This document shows, one piece after another, positions 7,045-15,096 of a stretch of 50,716 nucleotides of DNA (position 1 is its first letter; each line of letters begins with the position of its first letter). The notes beneath the pieces were generated by a model that made no database searches, was not told where the DNA came from, and was given only the letters and a program-made list of their open reading frames with translations. Origin of the DNA: an uncultured Collinsella sp. (lineage in GTDB: Bacteria; Actinomycetota; Coriobacteriia; Coriobacteriales; Coriobacteriaceae); assembly GCA_900540945.1 (NCBI GenBank), contig UQHQ01000010.1:1-50716 (forward strand). The letters run 5' to 3'. Both the position numbers and the translations under genes were made by a program.

Positions 7045-8121
7045 TTACACGTTAAAGCGGAAGTGCACGACGTCGCCATCGGCCATGACATAGTCCTTGC
7101 CCTCGATGCGCAGCTTGCCGGCAGCCTTGGCGCCCTGCTCGCCACCGAGCTCGATGTAGTCGTCGTAACCAATGACCTCGGCCTTAATAAAGCCGCGCTC
7201 AAAGTCGGTGTGAATGACGCCGGCGGCCTGCGGGGCGGTCGCGCCCTGACGCACCGTCCAGGCCTTGACCTCCATCTCGCCGGCCGTAAAGAACGACTGC
7301 AGACCGAGCAGCTTGTAGGCTGCCTGCGCAAGCACGTCCAGGCCGGGCTGCTCCAGGCCCAGGCTCTCCAGGTAGTCGGCAGCGTCCTCGGGATCGAGCT
7401 CGGAAAGCTCAGCCTCGATCTTGGCGCAGATCGGCAGCGGCTTGACGCCGTCGATGGGCGCCAGGTCCTCGTTGAGCATGTCCTCGTCTACGTTGGCCAC
7501 ATACAGGATGGGCTTCATGGTGAGCAGGAACAGGCCCTTGGCGGCGGCACGCTCCTCCTCGGTCATCTCCATGGACGCGGCGCGCTTGCCCTCGTTGAGC
7601 CAGGCAAGCAGGCGCTTGGCCACCTCGAACTTGGGCATGAGCTCCTTGTCGCGCTTGGCCTCCTTCTCGAGCTTGGGCAGTTGCTTCTCGAGCGTGCCCA
7701 TGTCGGCCAGGATAAGCTCGGTCATGATGGTGTCGGCATCGCCGGCGGGATCGACGAACTCGCCCGTGCGGCCCACCTCACGCATGACGTTGGGGTCCTT
7801 AAAGTAGCGCACGACCTCGCAGATAGCGTCGGTCTCGCGGATGTTTGCCAAGAACTGGTTGCCCAGGCCCTCGCCCTCGTTAGCGCCCTTCACCAGACCT
7901 GCGATGTCGACAAACTCGACCGTCGCCGGCACAATGCGGCCGGGGTTGACGATGTCGGCGAGCTTTTGCAGGCGGCTATCGGGCACATCGACGATGCCCA
8001 CGTTGGGGTCGATCGTGGCGAACGGGTAGTTGGCGGCAAGGCCGGTCTTTTTGGTAAGCGCGGTGAACAGCGTCGACTTGCCCACGTTGGGCAGGCCCAC
8101 GATACCGATGGAAAGGGACAC
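7045..8121 (-). CDS. ychF: Redox-regulated ATPase YchF
   Basis: This 358-residue Obg-family P-loop protein has G1 GLPNVGKST (9-17) and the altered specificity motif NVDE, which makes this family prefer ATP over GTP. A coiled-coil insertion and a C-terminal TGS domain (KAWTVRQGATAPQAAGVIH onward) follow. YchF binds ribosomes and modulates translation and stress responses. The start is a GTG preceded by GGAGCTGTC. Length is normal for the family. Confidence 0.95.
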   Translation of the reverse strand: MSLSIGIVGLPNVGKSTLFTALTKKTGLAANYPFATIDPNVGIVDVPDSRLQKLADIVNPGRIVPATVEFVDIAGLVKGANEGEGLGNQFLANIRETDAICEVVRYFKDPNVMREVGRTGEFVDPAGDADTIMTELILADMGTLEKQLPKLEKEAKRDKELMPKFEVAKRLLAWLNEGKRAASMEMTEEERAAAKGLFLLTMKPILYVANVDEDMLNEDLAPIDGVKPLPICAKIEAELSELDPEDAADYLESLGLEQPGLDVLAQAAYKLLGLQSFFTAGEMEVKAWTVRQGATAPQAAGVIHTDFERGFIKAEVIGYDDYIELGGEQGAKAAGKLRIEGKDYVMADGDVVHFRFNV

Positions 8122-8164
8122 GACAGCTCCTTTTGGTACAGGTACTTCAAACTGTATAAGTATA

Positions 8165-8208
8165 GCGCCGCCGCAGCATCCGGGCGAATCCGGACACCGC
8201 GGCGGCGC
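8165..8208 (-). terminator. GC-rich hairpin after the GH4 gene
   Basis: A 10-bp perfect stem (GCGCCGCCGC/GCGGCGGCGC) encloses a smaller TCCGG/CCGGA hairpin. It lies 40 bases downstream of the glycosidase stop and upstream of ychF. No U-tract follows, so it may be a stabilising or Rho-linked structure rather than a classical terminator. Confidence 0.5.
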
Positions 8209-8247
8209 AAATGAAGCAGAGATGCGTGAGGTTCGAGACAGTAGTCC

Positions 8248-9591
8248 TTACTTAAGCTCGGGCCAGAAATCCTTGTTGGCCTCGATGAGCTCGTCCAGGA
8301 TCTGCTTGGCAACGCTCGCCGAAGGAATGGTCTTGGAGAGCGTGAGTGCCTGCCAGAGCTTCTGGTAGCTGCCCTCGACCCAAGCCTGGACAACGAGCTT
8401 CTCGACGGAAACCTGCTGCTCCATGAGGCCCTTCTGGAACTGCGGAATCGGGCCCTGGCAGATCTTCTCAAACCCGTTGGAACCGACGATGCAAGGCACC
8501 TCGACCATGGCCGTCGGGTCGAAGTTGGGCACAGCGCCATCGTTGGGGACAATCAGCAGGAAGCGCTCGAGCGTGTTCTCGGCCAGTGCGCAGGCAAGGT
8601 CGACGATGTAGTTGGCATGTACATCTGGCTCAAAGCCGCCGTCTTTGGCCGTACCCTTGGCGATGATGTCGCGGCAAGCGCCAAAGACCTTCTTCTCGCG
8701 GCCGTCCATAACCTCATTGGCGCGAGTGTAGTTGGGGTCAGACGTCTCGACGACATAGTCCGGGTACAGGTAATACTTGAGGTAGGTATTGGGAATCGTC
8801 TCGGGATCGACAGCATAGACATCCTTGGCCTTGCCGAAGGTGTGAATCCAGCTCTCCTCGACATGCTGCTCCTTACCGGCCTCGTGCTCGATGCCGTCCA
8901 GGTAGCCGTTCTTAGCCATGTGCTCCTTAATCTGCGGCATGAGGTCGTTGCCGTCCTTGTCGTAGATCTTGCTCCACCAACCAAAGTGGTTGAGGCCGTA
9001 GTAGCTATACTGCAGCTCGCGACGATCCTTGATGCCGCACATACGGCTCATCTTATCCATGAGGTCGATCGGCATGTCGCAGATGTTGATGATGCGGCTG
9101 TTGGGGCGCAGCACGCGGCAAGCCTCGGCGACGATGGCCGCGGGGTTGGAGTAGTTGAGCATCCAGGCGTTGGGGCTGTACTTCTCCATGTAGTCGAGGA
9201 TCTCGATGACGCCGCCGATGGAGCGCATGCCGTAGGCGATACCGCCGGCACCGCAGGTCTCTTGGCCAACGCAGCCGTACTTGAGAGGAATCTTCTCGTC
9301 GAGCTCACGCATGGCGTACAGGCCGACGCGGATGTGAGCAAGGACGAAGTCGGTCCCGGTGAATGCGGTCTCGGGGTCGGTGGTGTAGTTGAACTCAACC
9401 TCGGGGGCGTTCTCGTGGAAGTAGATCTCGCAGGCCTTGGCCACGGTCTCCTGGCGCTCGGCGTTGTTGTCGTAGAAGGTCACCTTGTTGACCGGGAAGC
9501 GGTCGCGCTCCTCGAGCAGCATCAGAGCGATGCCCGGGGTGAAGGTAGAGCCACCGCCGGCAATGGTCACGGCATAGTTTTTCTTGGACAT
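8248..9591 (-). CDS. 6-phospho-alpha-glucosidase, GH4 family
   Basis: This 447-residue enzyme cleaves phosphorylated alpha-glucosides through the NAD- and metal-dependent redox mechanism of GH4. Seen are the NAD motif AGGGSTFTPG (11-20), the metal-binding Cys171 in ICDMP and His202 in GLNHFGWW, plus NYSNPAA. The CDMP signature is that of the GlvA/MalH 6-phospho-alpha-glucosidase branch rather than alpha-galactosidases. The ATG follows AGGAGGACATC. It lies 155 bases downstream of the PTS gene in the same direction; together they import and split one sugar class. Confidence 0.9.
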   Translation of the reverse strand: MSKKNYAVTIAGGGSTFTPGIALMLLEERDRFPVNKVTFYDNNAERQETVAKACEIYFHENAPEVEFNYTTDPETAFTGTDFVLAHIRVGLYAMRELDEKIPLKYGCVGQETCGAGGIAYGMRSIGGVIEILDYMEKYSPNAWMLNYSNPAAIVAEACRVLRPNSRIINICDMPIDLMDKMSRMCGIKDRRELQYSYYGLNHFGWWSKIYDKDGNDLMPQIKEHMAKNGYLDGIEHEAGKEQHVEESWIHTFGKAKDVYAVDPETIPNTYLKYYLYPDYVVETSDPNYTRANEVMDGREKKVFGACRDIIAKGTAKDGGFEPDVHANYIVDLACALAENTLERFLLIVPNDGAVPNFDPTAMVEVPCIVGSNGFEKICQGPIPQFQKGLMEQQVSVEKLVVQAWVEGSYQKLWQALTLSKTIPSASVAKQILDELIEANKDFWPELK

Positions 9592-9688
9592 GATGTCCTC
9601 CTCATTCTGGCCGCTTGCTCAATCCATCCCCGTACGCGGCCTGCACGGTTTGGAATTGTTACCTAGAAGTGGAGTTTTTTATCTCTAG

Positions 9689-9728
9689 AATCGGCCTTGC
9701 GGTGCATACCGGCTCTGCAAGGCCGATT
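9689..9728 (-). other. Intercistronic hairpin between PTS and GH4 genes
   Basis: A 12-bp perfect stem (AATCGGCCTTGC/GCAAGGCCGATT) with a 16-nt loop lies 18 bases after the PTS stop. No T-run follows on the minus strand. It may be an mRNA stabiliser or attenuator that sets different levels of transporter and glycosidase. Confidence 0.55.
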
Positions 9729-9746
9729 GTTTCGATGGACGATGGT

Positions 9747-11357
9747 TTACAGAAGACTCTCGAACTTCAGAAGACTCTCGAACTTCTCGCGAACCTGCGG
9801 GACGGTAAGGCCGATGATGACCTGGATTGACTGACCTTGGACCACCAAGCCATGCGTACCGATCGCCTTGAAGGAAGCCTCGGGTGCAACGACGCTCTTG
9901 TCCTTGACGTTGACACGCAGACGGGTAGCGCAGTTAGTTACATCGATGATGTTATCCGTGCCACCGAGCAGATCGAGGATGTTCTCGGCAAGCACCAAGC
10001 GCTCATCATCTTTACTCTGGGCGACCGATTTGCCAGCAGCAGCACCGCCCTGCTTTTGCTTGTAGTCGGCCTTGGACTTGAGCTCGACCTCAACATCGTC
10101 ATCCTCGCGACCGGGGGTCTTAAAGTCGAACTTGACGATCAGGAAACGGAAGACCACGACCCAAAGGGCGGTAAAGCACAGACCGACAAGGATGGAGATG
10201 GCGTACTGCAGACCGTGTGCGGCCCAAAGGGGCAGCCAGTCCCACGAGAGCATCGAGATGATGCCGCCGTCGAAGATGCCCACGACGCCAAGGAGGTTTT
10301 GAGCCATGCAGCCAAGCGCTCCGAGCACGCAGTGGACGACGAACAGGCCGGGCGCGATGAACAGGAAGGTGAAGTCAAGCGGCTCGGTGATACCGCAAAG
10401 CATAGCGGTAAGGGTGACCGGGATCAGCAGAGCCTTGACGCGCTGCTTGCGCTCGGGTTTAGCGGTCATATAAAACGCAATGGCGACGCCAAGCGAGCCG
10501 AAGACTTTAGTCCAACCAGGGCAGGTATAGGCAGCCCAGGGTGCGGCATCCTTAAGAGCAATGCTCGGATCGGCAGCCAGTTGGGGCAGGATGTTGGCCC
10601 AAGCAGCAAAGATGCCGCCGTTGACCGCCGCGTTGTCGTAATAGAACGGCGTATAGATAAAGTGGTGCAGGCCTGTAGGGATCAGCACGCGCTCGAAGAA
10701 AGCAAAGACACCCACGCCAAACGTACCGGCGGAAAGGATGAATCCCTGGAAGGCGGAGATAGCAGCCTGAACATGCGGCCACACCAGGCAGGCGATAAGA
10801 GCGACCGGAACCATAACGAAGAAACCGATCATATAGATGAACACGGAGCCCGAGAACACGCCCAGCCACTCAGGAAGTTCGGTGTCGAAGTACTTGTTGT
10901 GAAGCATCGTGGCGATACCTGAAATGATAAGCGCGCCCATGATGCCCATATCAAGCGTTTTGATGCTTGCGATAGTGGCAAGACCAGTACCGCTGCCCGC
11001 CTCGACAGAGTAGTCGACCCCAAAGACAGGGCCCCACTGCCCCAAGATTGTGCTTACAAAGTAGTTGAAGGTAAGGTAGATGGCCAAAGCCTCCATGCAG
11101 CAGCGAGCGTTCTGCTTGTTCGCGAGCGAGATTGGCAACGCTACGCAAAACAGCAACGGCATCTGGTTAAAGAGCGTCCAACCACCCTGGAGCAGCACAT
11201 TCCAGCAATCAAACCAAAGATGGCCCGCAGTGGCCATCTCGCCAAAGATCGCCTCGGTGGTAAACAACGTACCCAGGCCAACGACAATTCCGGAAAATGC
11301 GAAAAGAATTGCAGGCGTGTACATTGCACCGCCGAAACGTTGTATCTTTTGCATCAT
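9747..11357 (-). CDS. PTS alpha-glucoside-type transporter subunit IIBC
   Basis: This 536-residue membrane permease takes up a sugar with phosphorylation. The N-terminal two thirds form the EIIC domain (about 1-430: many helices, the motif PTGLHHFIYTPFYYD and a typical GITEPLDFTFLF). After a charged linker comes EIIB, with the phospho-cysteine in VTNCATRLRVNVKD. There is no EIIA domain; the Crr-like protein at 39542 could supply the phosphate. The start at 11357 follows GAGAGGGGG. The last residues KFESLL are repeated because of an 18-bp tandem duplication (9751-9786). The GH4 partner points to an alpha-glucoside substrate. Confidence 0.9.
   Translation of the reverse strand: MMQKIQRFGGAMYTPAILFAFSGIVVGLGTLFTTEAIFGEMATAGHLWFDCWNVLLQGGWTLFNQMPLLFCVALPISLANKQNARCCMEALAIYLTFNYFVSTILGQWGPVFGVDYSVEAGSGTGLATIASIKTLDMGIMGALIISGIATMLHNKYFDTELPEWLGVFSGSVFIYMIGFFVMVPVALIACLVWPHVQAAISAFQGFILSAGTFGVGVFAFFERVLIPTGLHHFIYTPFYYDNAAVNGGIFAAWANILPQLAADPSIALKDAAPWAAYTCPGWTKVFGSLGVAIAFYMTAKPERKQRVKALLIPVTLTAMLCGITEPLDFTFLFIAPGLFVVHCVLGALGCMAQNLLGVVGIFDGGIISMLSWDWLPLWAAHGLQYAISILVGLCFTALWVVVFRFLIVKFDFKTPGREDDDVEVELKSKADYKQKQGGAAAGKSVAQSKDDERLVLAENILDLLGGTDNIIDVTNCATRLRVNVKDKSVVAPEASFKAIGTHGLVVQGQSIQVIIGLTVPQVREKFESLLKFESLL
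9751..9786. repeat. 18-bp perfect tandem duplication in the PTS C-terminus
   Basis: The 18-mer CAGAAGACTCTCGAACTT occurs twice head to tail and keeps the frame, so the protein ends KFESLLKFESLL. It lies after the folded EIIB domain and probably has no functional cost. Confidence 0.9.
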
Positions 11358-11501
11358 GACGGGGAATCCCCCTCTCTTCATTCGGAGCGGCTGCGGTTTT
11401 GGCTTCACTCGAGACCGCAGACGCGCCGTTTGCGTGTACCTCGTGCAATAGGACGGGTGGGCCCGTGTCCCTGACTTCTTGCACTTACGTTTTATCACAT
11501 G

Positions 11502-11517
11502 ACTTATCTAGACAAGT
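11502..11517. promoter_or_regulatory. GntR-type operator on the PTS side
   Basis: ACTTATCTAGACAAGT is a 16-bp palindrome with one mismatch per arm. On the minus strand its TTGTCT could act as a -35 element for the PTS gene, followed 16 bases on by AAAACG, a poor -10. Related half-sites at 11633-11640 and 11649-11654 suggest one regulator covers both divergent promoters. Confidence 0.5.
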
Positions 11518-11535
11518 TAGCGTAAAGACTACGGT

Positions 11536-11566
11536 CGGTAAACGGTCGGTTATTGGCCGTAAACGG
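11536..11566. repeat. Direct repeats spaced two helical turns
   Basis: CGGTAAACGG (11536-11545) and CCGTAAACGG (11557-11566) are 21 bases apart, with extra copies of CGGTCGGT around them. The spacing puts both on one face of the helix, as for tandemly bound activators. The partner protein is not identifiable here. Confidence 0.4.
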
Positions 11567-11648
11567 TATATGTCCAGTATTTCGCCTGCTAAATCTGACA
11601 TAGCTGATGGCTGCATTTTAAATTTCTTTTCTACTTGTCTAGATGTGC

Positions 11649-11677
11649 TTGTCTATATCTATAGACATGCCTATACT
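11649..11677 (+). promoter_or_regulatory. Promoter of the alcohol dehydrogenase with embedded operator
   Basis: TTGTCT (11649-11654), a 17-base spacer and TATACT (11672-11677) form a good sigma-70 promoter. The palindrome TGTCTATA-TC-TATAGACA (11650-11667) lies across the -35 and spacer, the classic position for repression by a GntR/TreR-type protein. The regulator encoded at 12805 is the obvious candidate. Confidence 0.7.
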
Positions 11678-11713
11678 TCATTACAACATTCACCGCCACG
11701 TTAAGGAGTCACC

Positions 11714-12739
11714 ATGAAAAGCGCGGTCTTCTATGGAAAGCACGACCTCAGAGTCGAGGAATCGGCAAAGCCGGCCGTGGGCAGGCGCGACGTCCTGATC
11801 AACGTCAAAGCTTGCGGCGTCTGCGGTACCGACGTGCATATCTATGAAGGCGACAAGGGTGCAGCCGACGTTACCCCGCCCACGATCCTTGGTCATGAGT
11901 TTGCGGGCGTTGTCGAGGCCGTGGGCAGCGACGTCGCTGGCTTTAAACCAGGCGATCGCGTGTGCATCGACCCAAACCATCCCTGCGGCTGCTGCGAACC
12001 CTGCCGCGACGGAATCAACCACTACTGCGAGCATATGACCGGTTACGGCACCACCGTTAACGGCGGCTTTGCCGAGTACTGCTCCGTCGATATGCAGCAA
12101 GTCTACAAGTTGGGCGATCACACCAGCTTTGAGCAGGGTGCTATGACCGAACCCGTCGCCTGCTGCCTGCACGGCATCGATATGTGCAACATCAAGCCCG
12201 GCAGCACAGTTGTCGTTATCGGCGGTGGCATGATCGGTCTGCTCATGATGCAGCTCGCCAAAAACGCCGGCGCCACCAAGGTTGTCTTGCTTGAGCCTGT
12301 CGAAGGCAAGCGCGAGGTTGCGCTCAAACTCGGCGCCGACCTGGCAATTGATTCCATCCACGAGGACGTCCCGGCCCGCCTGAAGCAGGAGGGCGTCGGC
12401 AACGTCGATGTCGTTATCGAGTGTGTTGGCAAGCCCGTCACCATCGAGCAGGCCATCCAGATCGCCGGCCACAAGGCTACGGTCATGATGTTCGGCCTCA
12501 CCAAGCCCGATGAGACAATCACCGTCAAGCCCTTCGAGGTCTTCCAGAAGGAGCTCGTGCTCACCTCGTCCTACATCAACCCTTACACACAGCGTCGCGC
12601 GCTCGAGCTCATCGACTCTGGCAGGCTCGACGTATCCTCGATGGTCGCCAAGGTGGCTTCCCTCGACGAACTCGGCGCCATCCTGTCAGACCCGGCCCTG
12701 CGTGCCATGGGCAAATATATAATCGACCCCAGCAAGTAA
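11714..12739 (+). CDS. Zinc-dependent medium-chain dehydrogenase, sorbitol dehydrogenase-like
   Basis: This 341-residue cytosolic NAD(P)-dependent oxidoreductase has catalytic zinc ligands in CGVCGTDVH and GHEFAG. The structural zinc loop is CGCCEPCRDGINHYC, and the Rossmann motif is VVIGGGMIGLL. The overall pattern fits polyol dehydrogenases (sorbitol/xylitol/threonine branch); the exact polyol cannot be read from sequence. AAGGAG precedes the ATG. It is divergent from an alpha-glucoside PTS/GH4 pair and upstream of the shared GntR regulator, so its substrate may be the aglycone released by GH4. Confidence 0.85.
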   Translation: MKSAVFYGKHDLRVEESAKPAVGRRDVLINVKACGVCGTDVHIYEGDKGAADVTPPTILGHEFAGVVEAVGSDVAGFKPGDRVCIDPNHPCGCCEPCRDGINHYCEHMTGYGTTVNGGFAEYCSVDMQQVYKLGDHTSFEQGAMTEPVACCLHGIDMCNIKPGSTVVVIGGGMIGLLMMQLAKNAGATKVVLLEPVEGKREVALKLGADLAIDSIHEDVPARLKQEGVGNVDVVIECVGKPVTIEQAIQIAGHKATVMMFGLTKPDETITVKPFEVFQKELVLTSSYINPYTQRRALELIDSGRLDVSSMVAKVASLDELGAILSDPALRAMGKYIIDPSK

Positions 12740-12804
12740 ATCACTTGACACCTGCGCGGGCGGCCCTCATCCACCGCTCGCGCACCCAGCTCTAGGAGAC
12801 CGTC

Positions 12805-13560
12805 ATGGCGCGAGCCATCTTCCAAACTATTTATGACAACGTGAAGCAGTCGATTGACGACGGCACATACGCCTATCAGAGTTATCTGCCTTCGGAGACT
12901 GAGCTCACGCAGCTGTTTGACTGTTCGCGCATGACGGTCCGTCGCGCCATCTCGATGCTTGCGGCAGATGGTTACGTGCTCCCCCAGCAAGGCAAAGGCA
13001 TGCGCGTCATTCGCAACATCAGTGACGAGACGAATCGTGGTGGCGGCGGACTCGAGACCTTTAAGGAAATCGCAGCCAGCCGAGGCTTTGAGCTCAAAAC
13101 GGTTACCACTGTCTTTGAGCTCCTCGTCTGTAACAAGGCACTCTCCAGGATTACCGGGTTTCCCGAAGGCTGCGAGCTCACGCGCGCCAAACGCATCCGT
13201 TATGCAGACGGACGAGCCGTGTGCTCCGACGACTCCTATTACCTAAGCTCACAGGTACCGGGACTGACACCCGAGATTGTCAACGATTCGATCTATCGTT
13301 ACCTCGAAGAAGGCCTTGGCATTAAGATTGCCACGGGCAAACGCGATGTAACGATTGAGCATCCCACGCCCGAAGATGCGCGCGTGCTCGATCTCGACGA
13401 CTTTAACGCACTCGCCGTTATACGCGGACAGACCTACAACGCCGACGGCATCCTTATGGAATACACCGAGACAAAGCAGGTTCCCAGCTTCTTTTTACTC
13501 CACGAAACGGTCAACCGCCGCAATAACGGCAGCGAGACCCATCAGAGCAGCATGGGCTAA
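12805..13560 (+). CDS. GntR-family regulator with UTRA domain
   Basis: This 251-residue HutC/TreR-subfamily repressor has an N-terminal winged helix (about 5-72; LPSETELTQLFDCSRMTVRRA holds the recognition helix). A C-terminal UTRA ligand domain (about 95-240) senses sugar phosphates or similar molecules. The start follows AGGAGACCGTC. It is 65 bases after the dehydrogenase and likely cotranscribed with it. The palindromes at 11502 and 11650 are likely binding sites, so it would control both the PTS/GH4 operon and its own. Confidence 0.88.
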   Translation: MARAIFQTIYDNVKQSIDDGTYAYQSYLPSETELTQLFDCSRMTVRRAISMLAADGYVLPQQGKGMRVIRNISDETNRGGGGLETFKEIAASRGFELKTVTTVFELLVCNKALSRITGFPEGCELTRAKRIRYADGRAVCSDDSYYLSSQVPGLTPEIVNDSIYRYLEEGLGIKIATGKRDVTIEHPTPEDARVLDLDDFNALAVIRGQTYNADGILMEYTETKQVPSFFLLHETVNRRNNGSETHQSSMG

Positions 13561-13569
13561 CCATCTATT

Positions 13570-13641
13570 AGTTGCGGTGGAATAGTTCCTAGAATGGCCA
13601 GCTTAAGGGCAAAACAGGAACTATTCCACCGCAACTTTTTT
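13570..13641 (+). terminator. 21-bp perfect hairpin terminator after the GntR gene
   Basis: Arms of 21 bases (13570-13590 and 13616-13636, starting AGTTGCGGTGGAATAG) pair perfectly around a 25-nt loop and run into TTTTTT. The stem is far longer than termination needs, so it may also be a mobile palindromic repeat that now works as a terminator. A second GC hairpin (GGCCGG..CCGGCC, 13642-13672) follows before the converging gene. Confidence 0.8.
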
Positions 13642-13691
13642 GGCCGGCGGGGCAATACCTGTCCCACCGGCCATCATGTACGCTCTTTTAG

Positions 13692-14945
13692 CTACTCCGC
13701 GAGCTTTTCTACCTGATCGAGCATCTTGTCAAGCTTGGCCTTTGCCTCGGCCTTGACCTTCTCAGCTTCTTCGTGAGCCTTGGCCTTCTGGGCGGCCTTT
13801 TCCTCGGCTTCGGGATCGACGACGACCAGATTGGACGCGTCATGCTCAACCAACTTGAGCGCATGTTCGGGACACACCTTGACGCAGGCGCCGCAACCCA
13901 AACAATACGTGGACTCCAACGCAAAGCGGCCGCTTCCCACCAGATCACAGGCAAACGTGGGGCACACGTTGACGCACTCGCCGCACGACGTGCACTTGTC
14001 AAAATCACATTCCGGCGTGCTCACTTGCATGTTCTGGGCAAGCTCGGGGTGGTTTTGCAACGTCGAGAGCACCAGTTGGCGCCCGTGCGTGAGCGTACGG
14101 CGACGCTTGGTCGTCGTGGTGCCGCACATGGTGTTGAGCGTGCGCTCCAGCTGGGTAATCTGATGGCGATGGGCCTTGAGCTTTTGCGTCACCGAGGCCA
14201 GCGCCGCCGTCGCCGGATTGAGCTTGGTCACCGTCAGGCCCGTGGTGCGGGCGATCTTTTCCATGTACTCCTTGCGCTCGTACTCACGGCGCTTATGGCA
14301 CTTGAGGCTCTTGGGGTCGACCTCCAAGCCCATACCCGTGCCGGACCACTCCTCGGCCTTCGCAATCGCCTCGCCCAGAATGTCCTCACCGCCGGTGTTG
14401 CGACATTTATCGCACACGCCCAACGGCAGGTACACGCTCACGTTGGGATAGTCGGCCAGTACCGAGAACCAGGTCTCGGCCGTAATATCGCCCACGCAGG
14501 CAACGACGACCTCGTTTTCGCGCGGCATGCGCTTGAGGGCGCGCGTGCAGGTGACGTAGGCGGTCTCGTGGCTCGTAGCCGCCGAGACAATGTCGTCGTA
14601 AAGGTTTTTGGGCGCCAGGCGCGGCGAGATGATCGCCTCGGTCGGACAGGCAGCGGCGCACAGGCCGCACTTGCGACAGGAGTCGAGGATCTCGATGGCG
14701 TCTTCCTCGACCTCGATAGCGTTGACAGGGCACACGTCCATGCACGCGGTGCAGCCGCTCTTTTCGTTTTTGCAGGTCAGACACGGAATGGTGTTGCCGC
14801 GCGGACGCTCCTTGTAGTCGGCAGGATTCCACTGCGGCGCCGACGGATCGAGTGCATCGGTCACGCCGCCTAGCGGGTTTTTAAGAAAGTCGAAACCCTT
14901 GCTGATCTCGATAATGTCATCAAACAGATCGTGTTCCTGCGCCAT
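13692..14945 (-). CDS. Ferredoxin-type protein with four 4Fe-4S motifs
   Basis: This 417-residue cytosolic iron-sulfur protein has two cluster motifs in the N-terminal third (CLTCKNEKSGCTACMDVCP and CRKCGLCAAACP). Two more are near the C-terminus (CTSCGECVNVCP and CLGCGACVKVCP). Between them are CDKCRNTGGED and other cysteines typical of oxidoreductase-associated ferredoxins. The C-terminal 60 residues are a Lys/Glu/Ala-rich likely coiled coil. The ATG at 14945 follows GGAGGGG. It lies downstream of dehydrogenase genes on the same strand. The redox partner is unknown; it may connect NADH oxidation with a terminal reductase. Confidence 0.8.
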   Translation of the reverse strand: MAQEHDLFDDIIEISKGFDFLKNPLGGVTDALDPSAPQWNPADYKERPRGNTIPCLTCKNEKSGCTACMDVCPVNAIEVEEDAIEILDSCRKCGLCAAACPTEAIISPRLAPKNLYDDIVSAATSHETAYVTCTRALKRMPRENEVVVACVGDITAETWFSVLADYPNVSVYLPLGVCDKCRNTGGEDILGEAIAKAEEWSGTGMGLEVDPKSLKCHKRREYERKEYMEKIARTTGLTVTKLNPATAALASVTQKLKAHRHQITQLERTLNTMCGTTTTKRRRTLTHGRQLVLSTLQNHPELAQNMQVSTPECDFDKCTSCGECVNVCPTFACDLVGSGRFALESTYCLGCGACVKVCPEHALKLVEHDASNLVVVDPEAEEKAAQKAKAHEEAEKVKAEAKAKLDKMLDQVEKLAE

Positions 14946-15096
14946 GCGCGGCCCCTCCCTGAGCAGTGCAAACAAGCAAGAGATAATGATACGCTATCGG
15001 CCCACGCCTCGGGCAAATTACACGCGGCGCACCTTTGAGGCAAATAGTCTATGGCCTATCGCTACCTCGATTGCACAAGGTCGATCAAGCGCCAAA

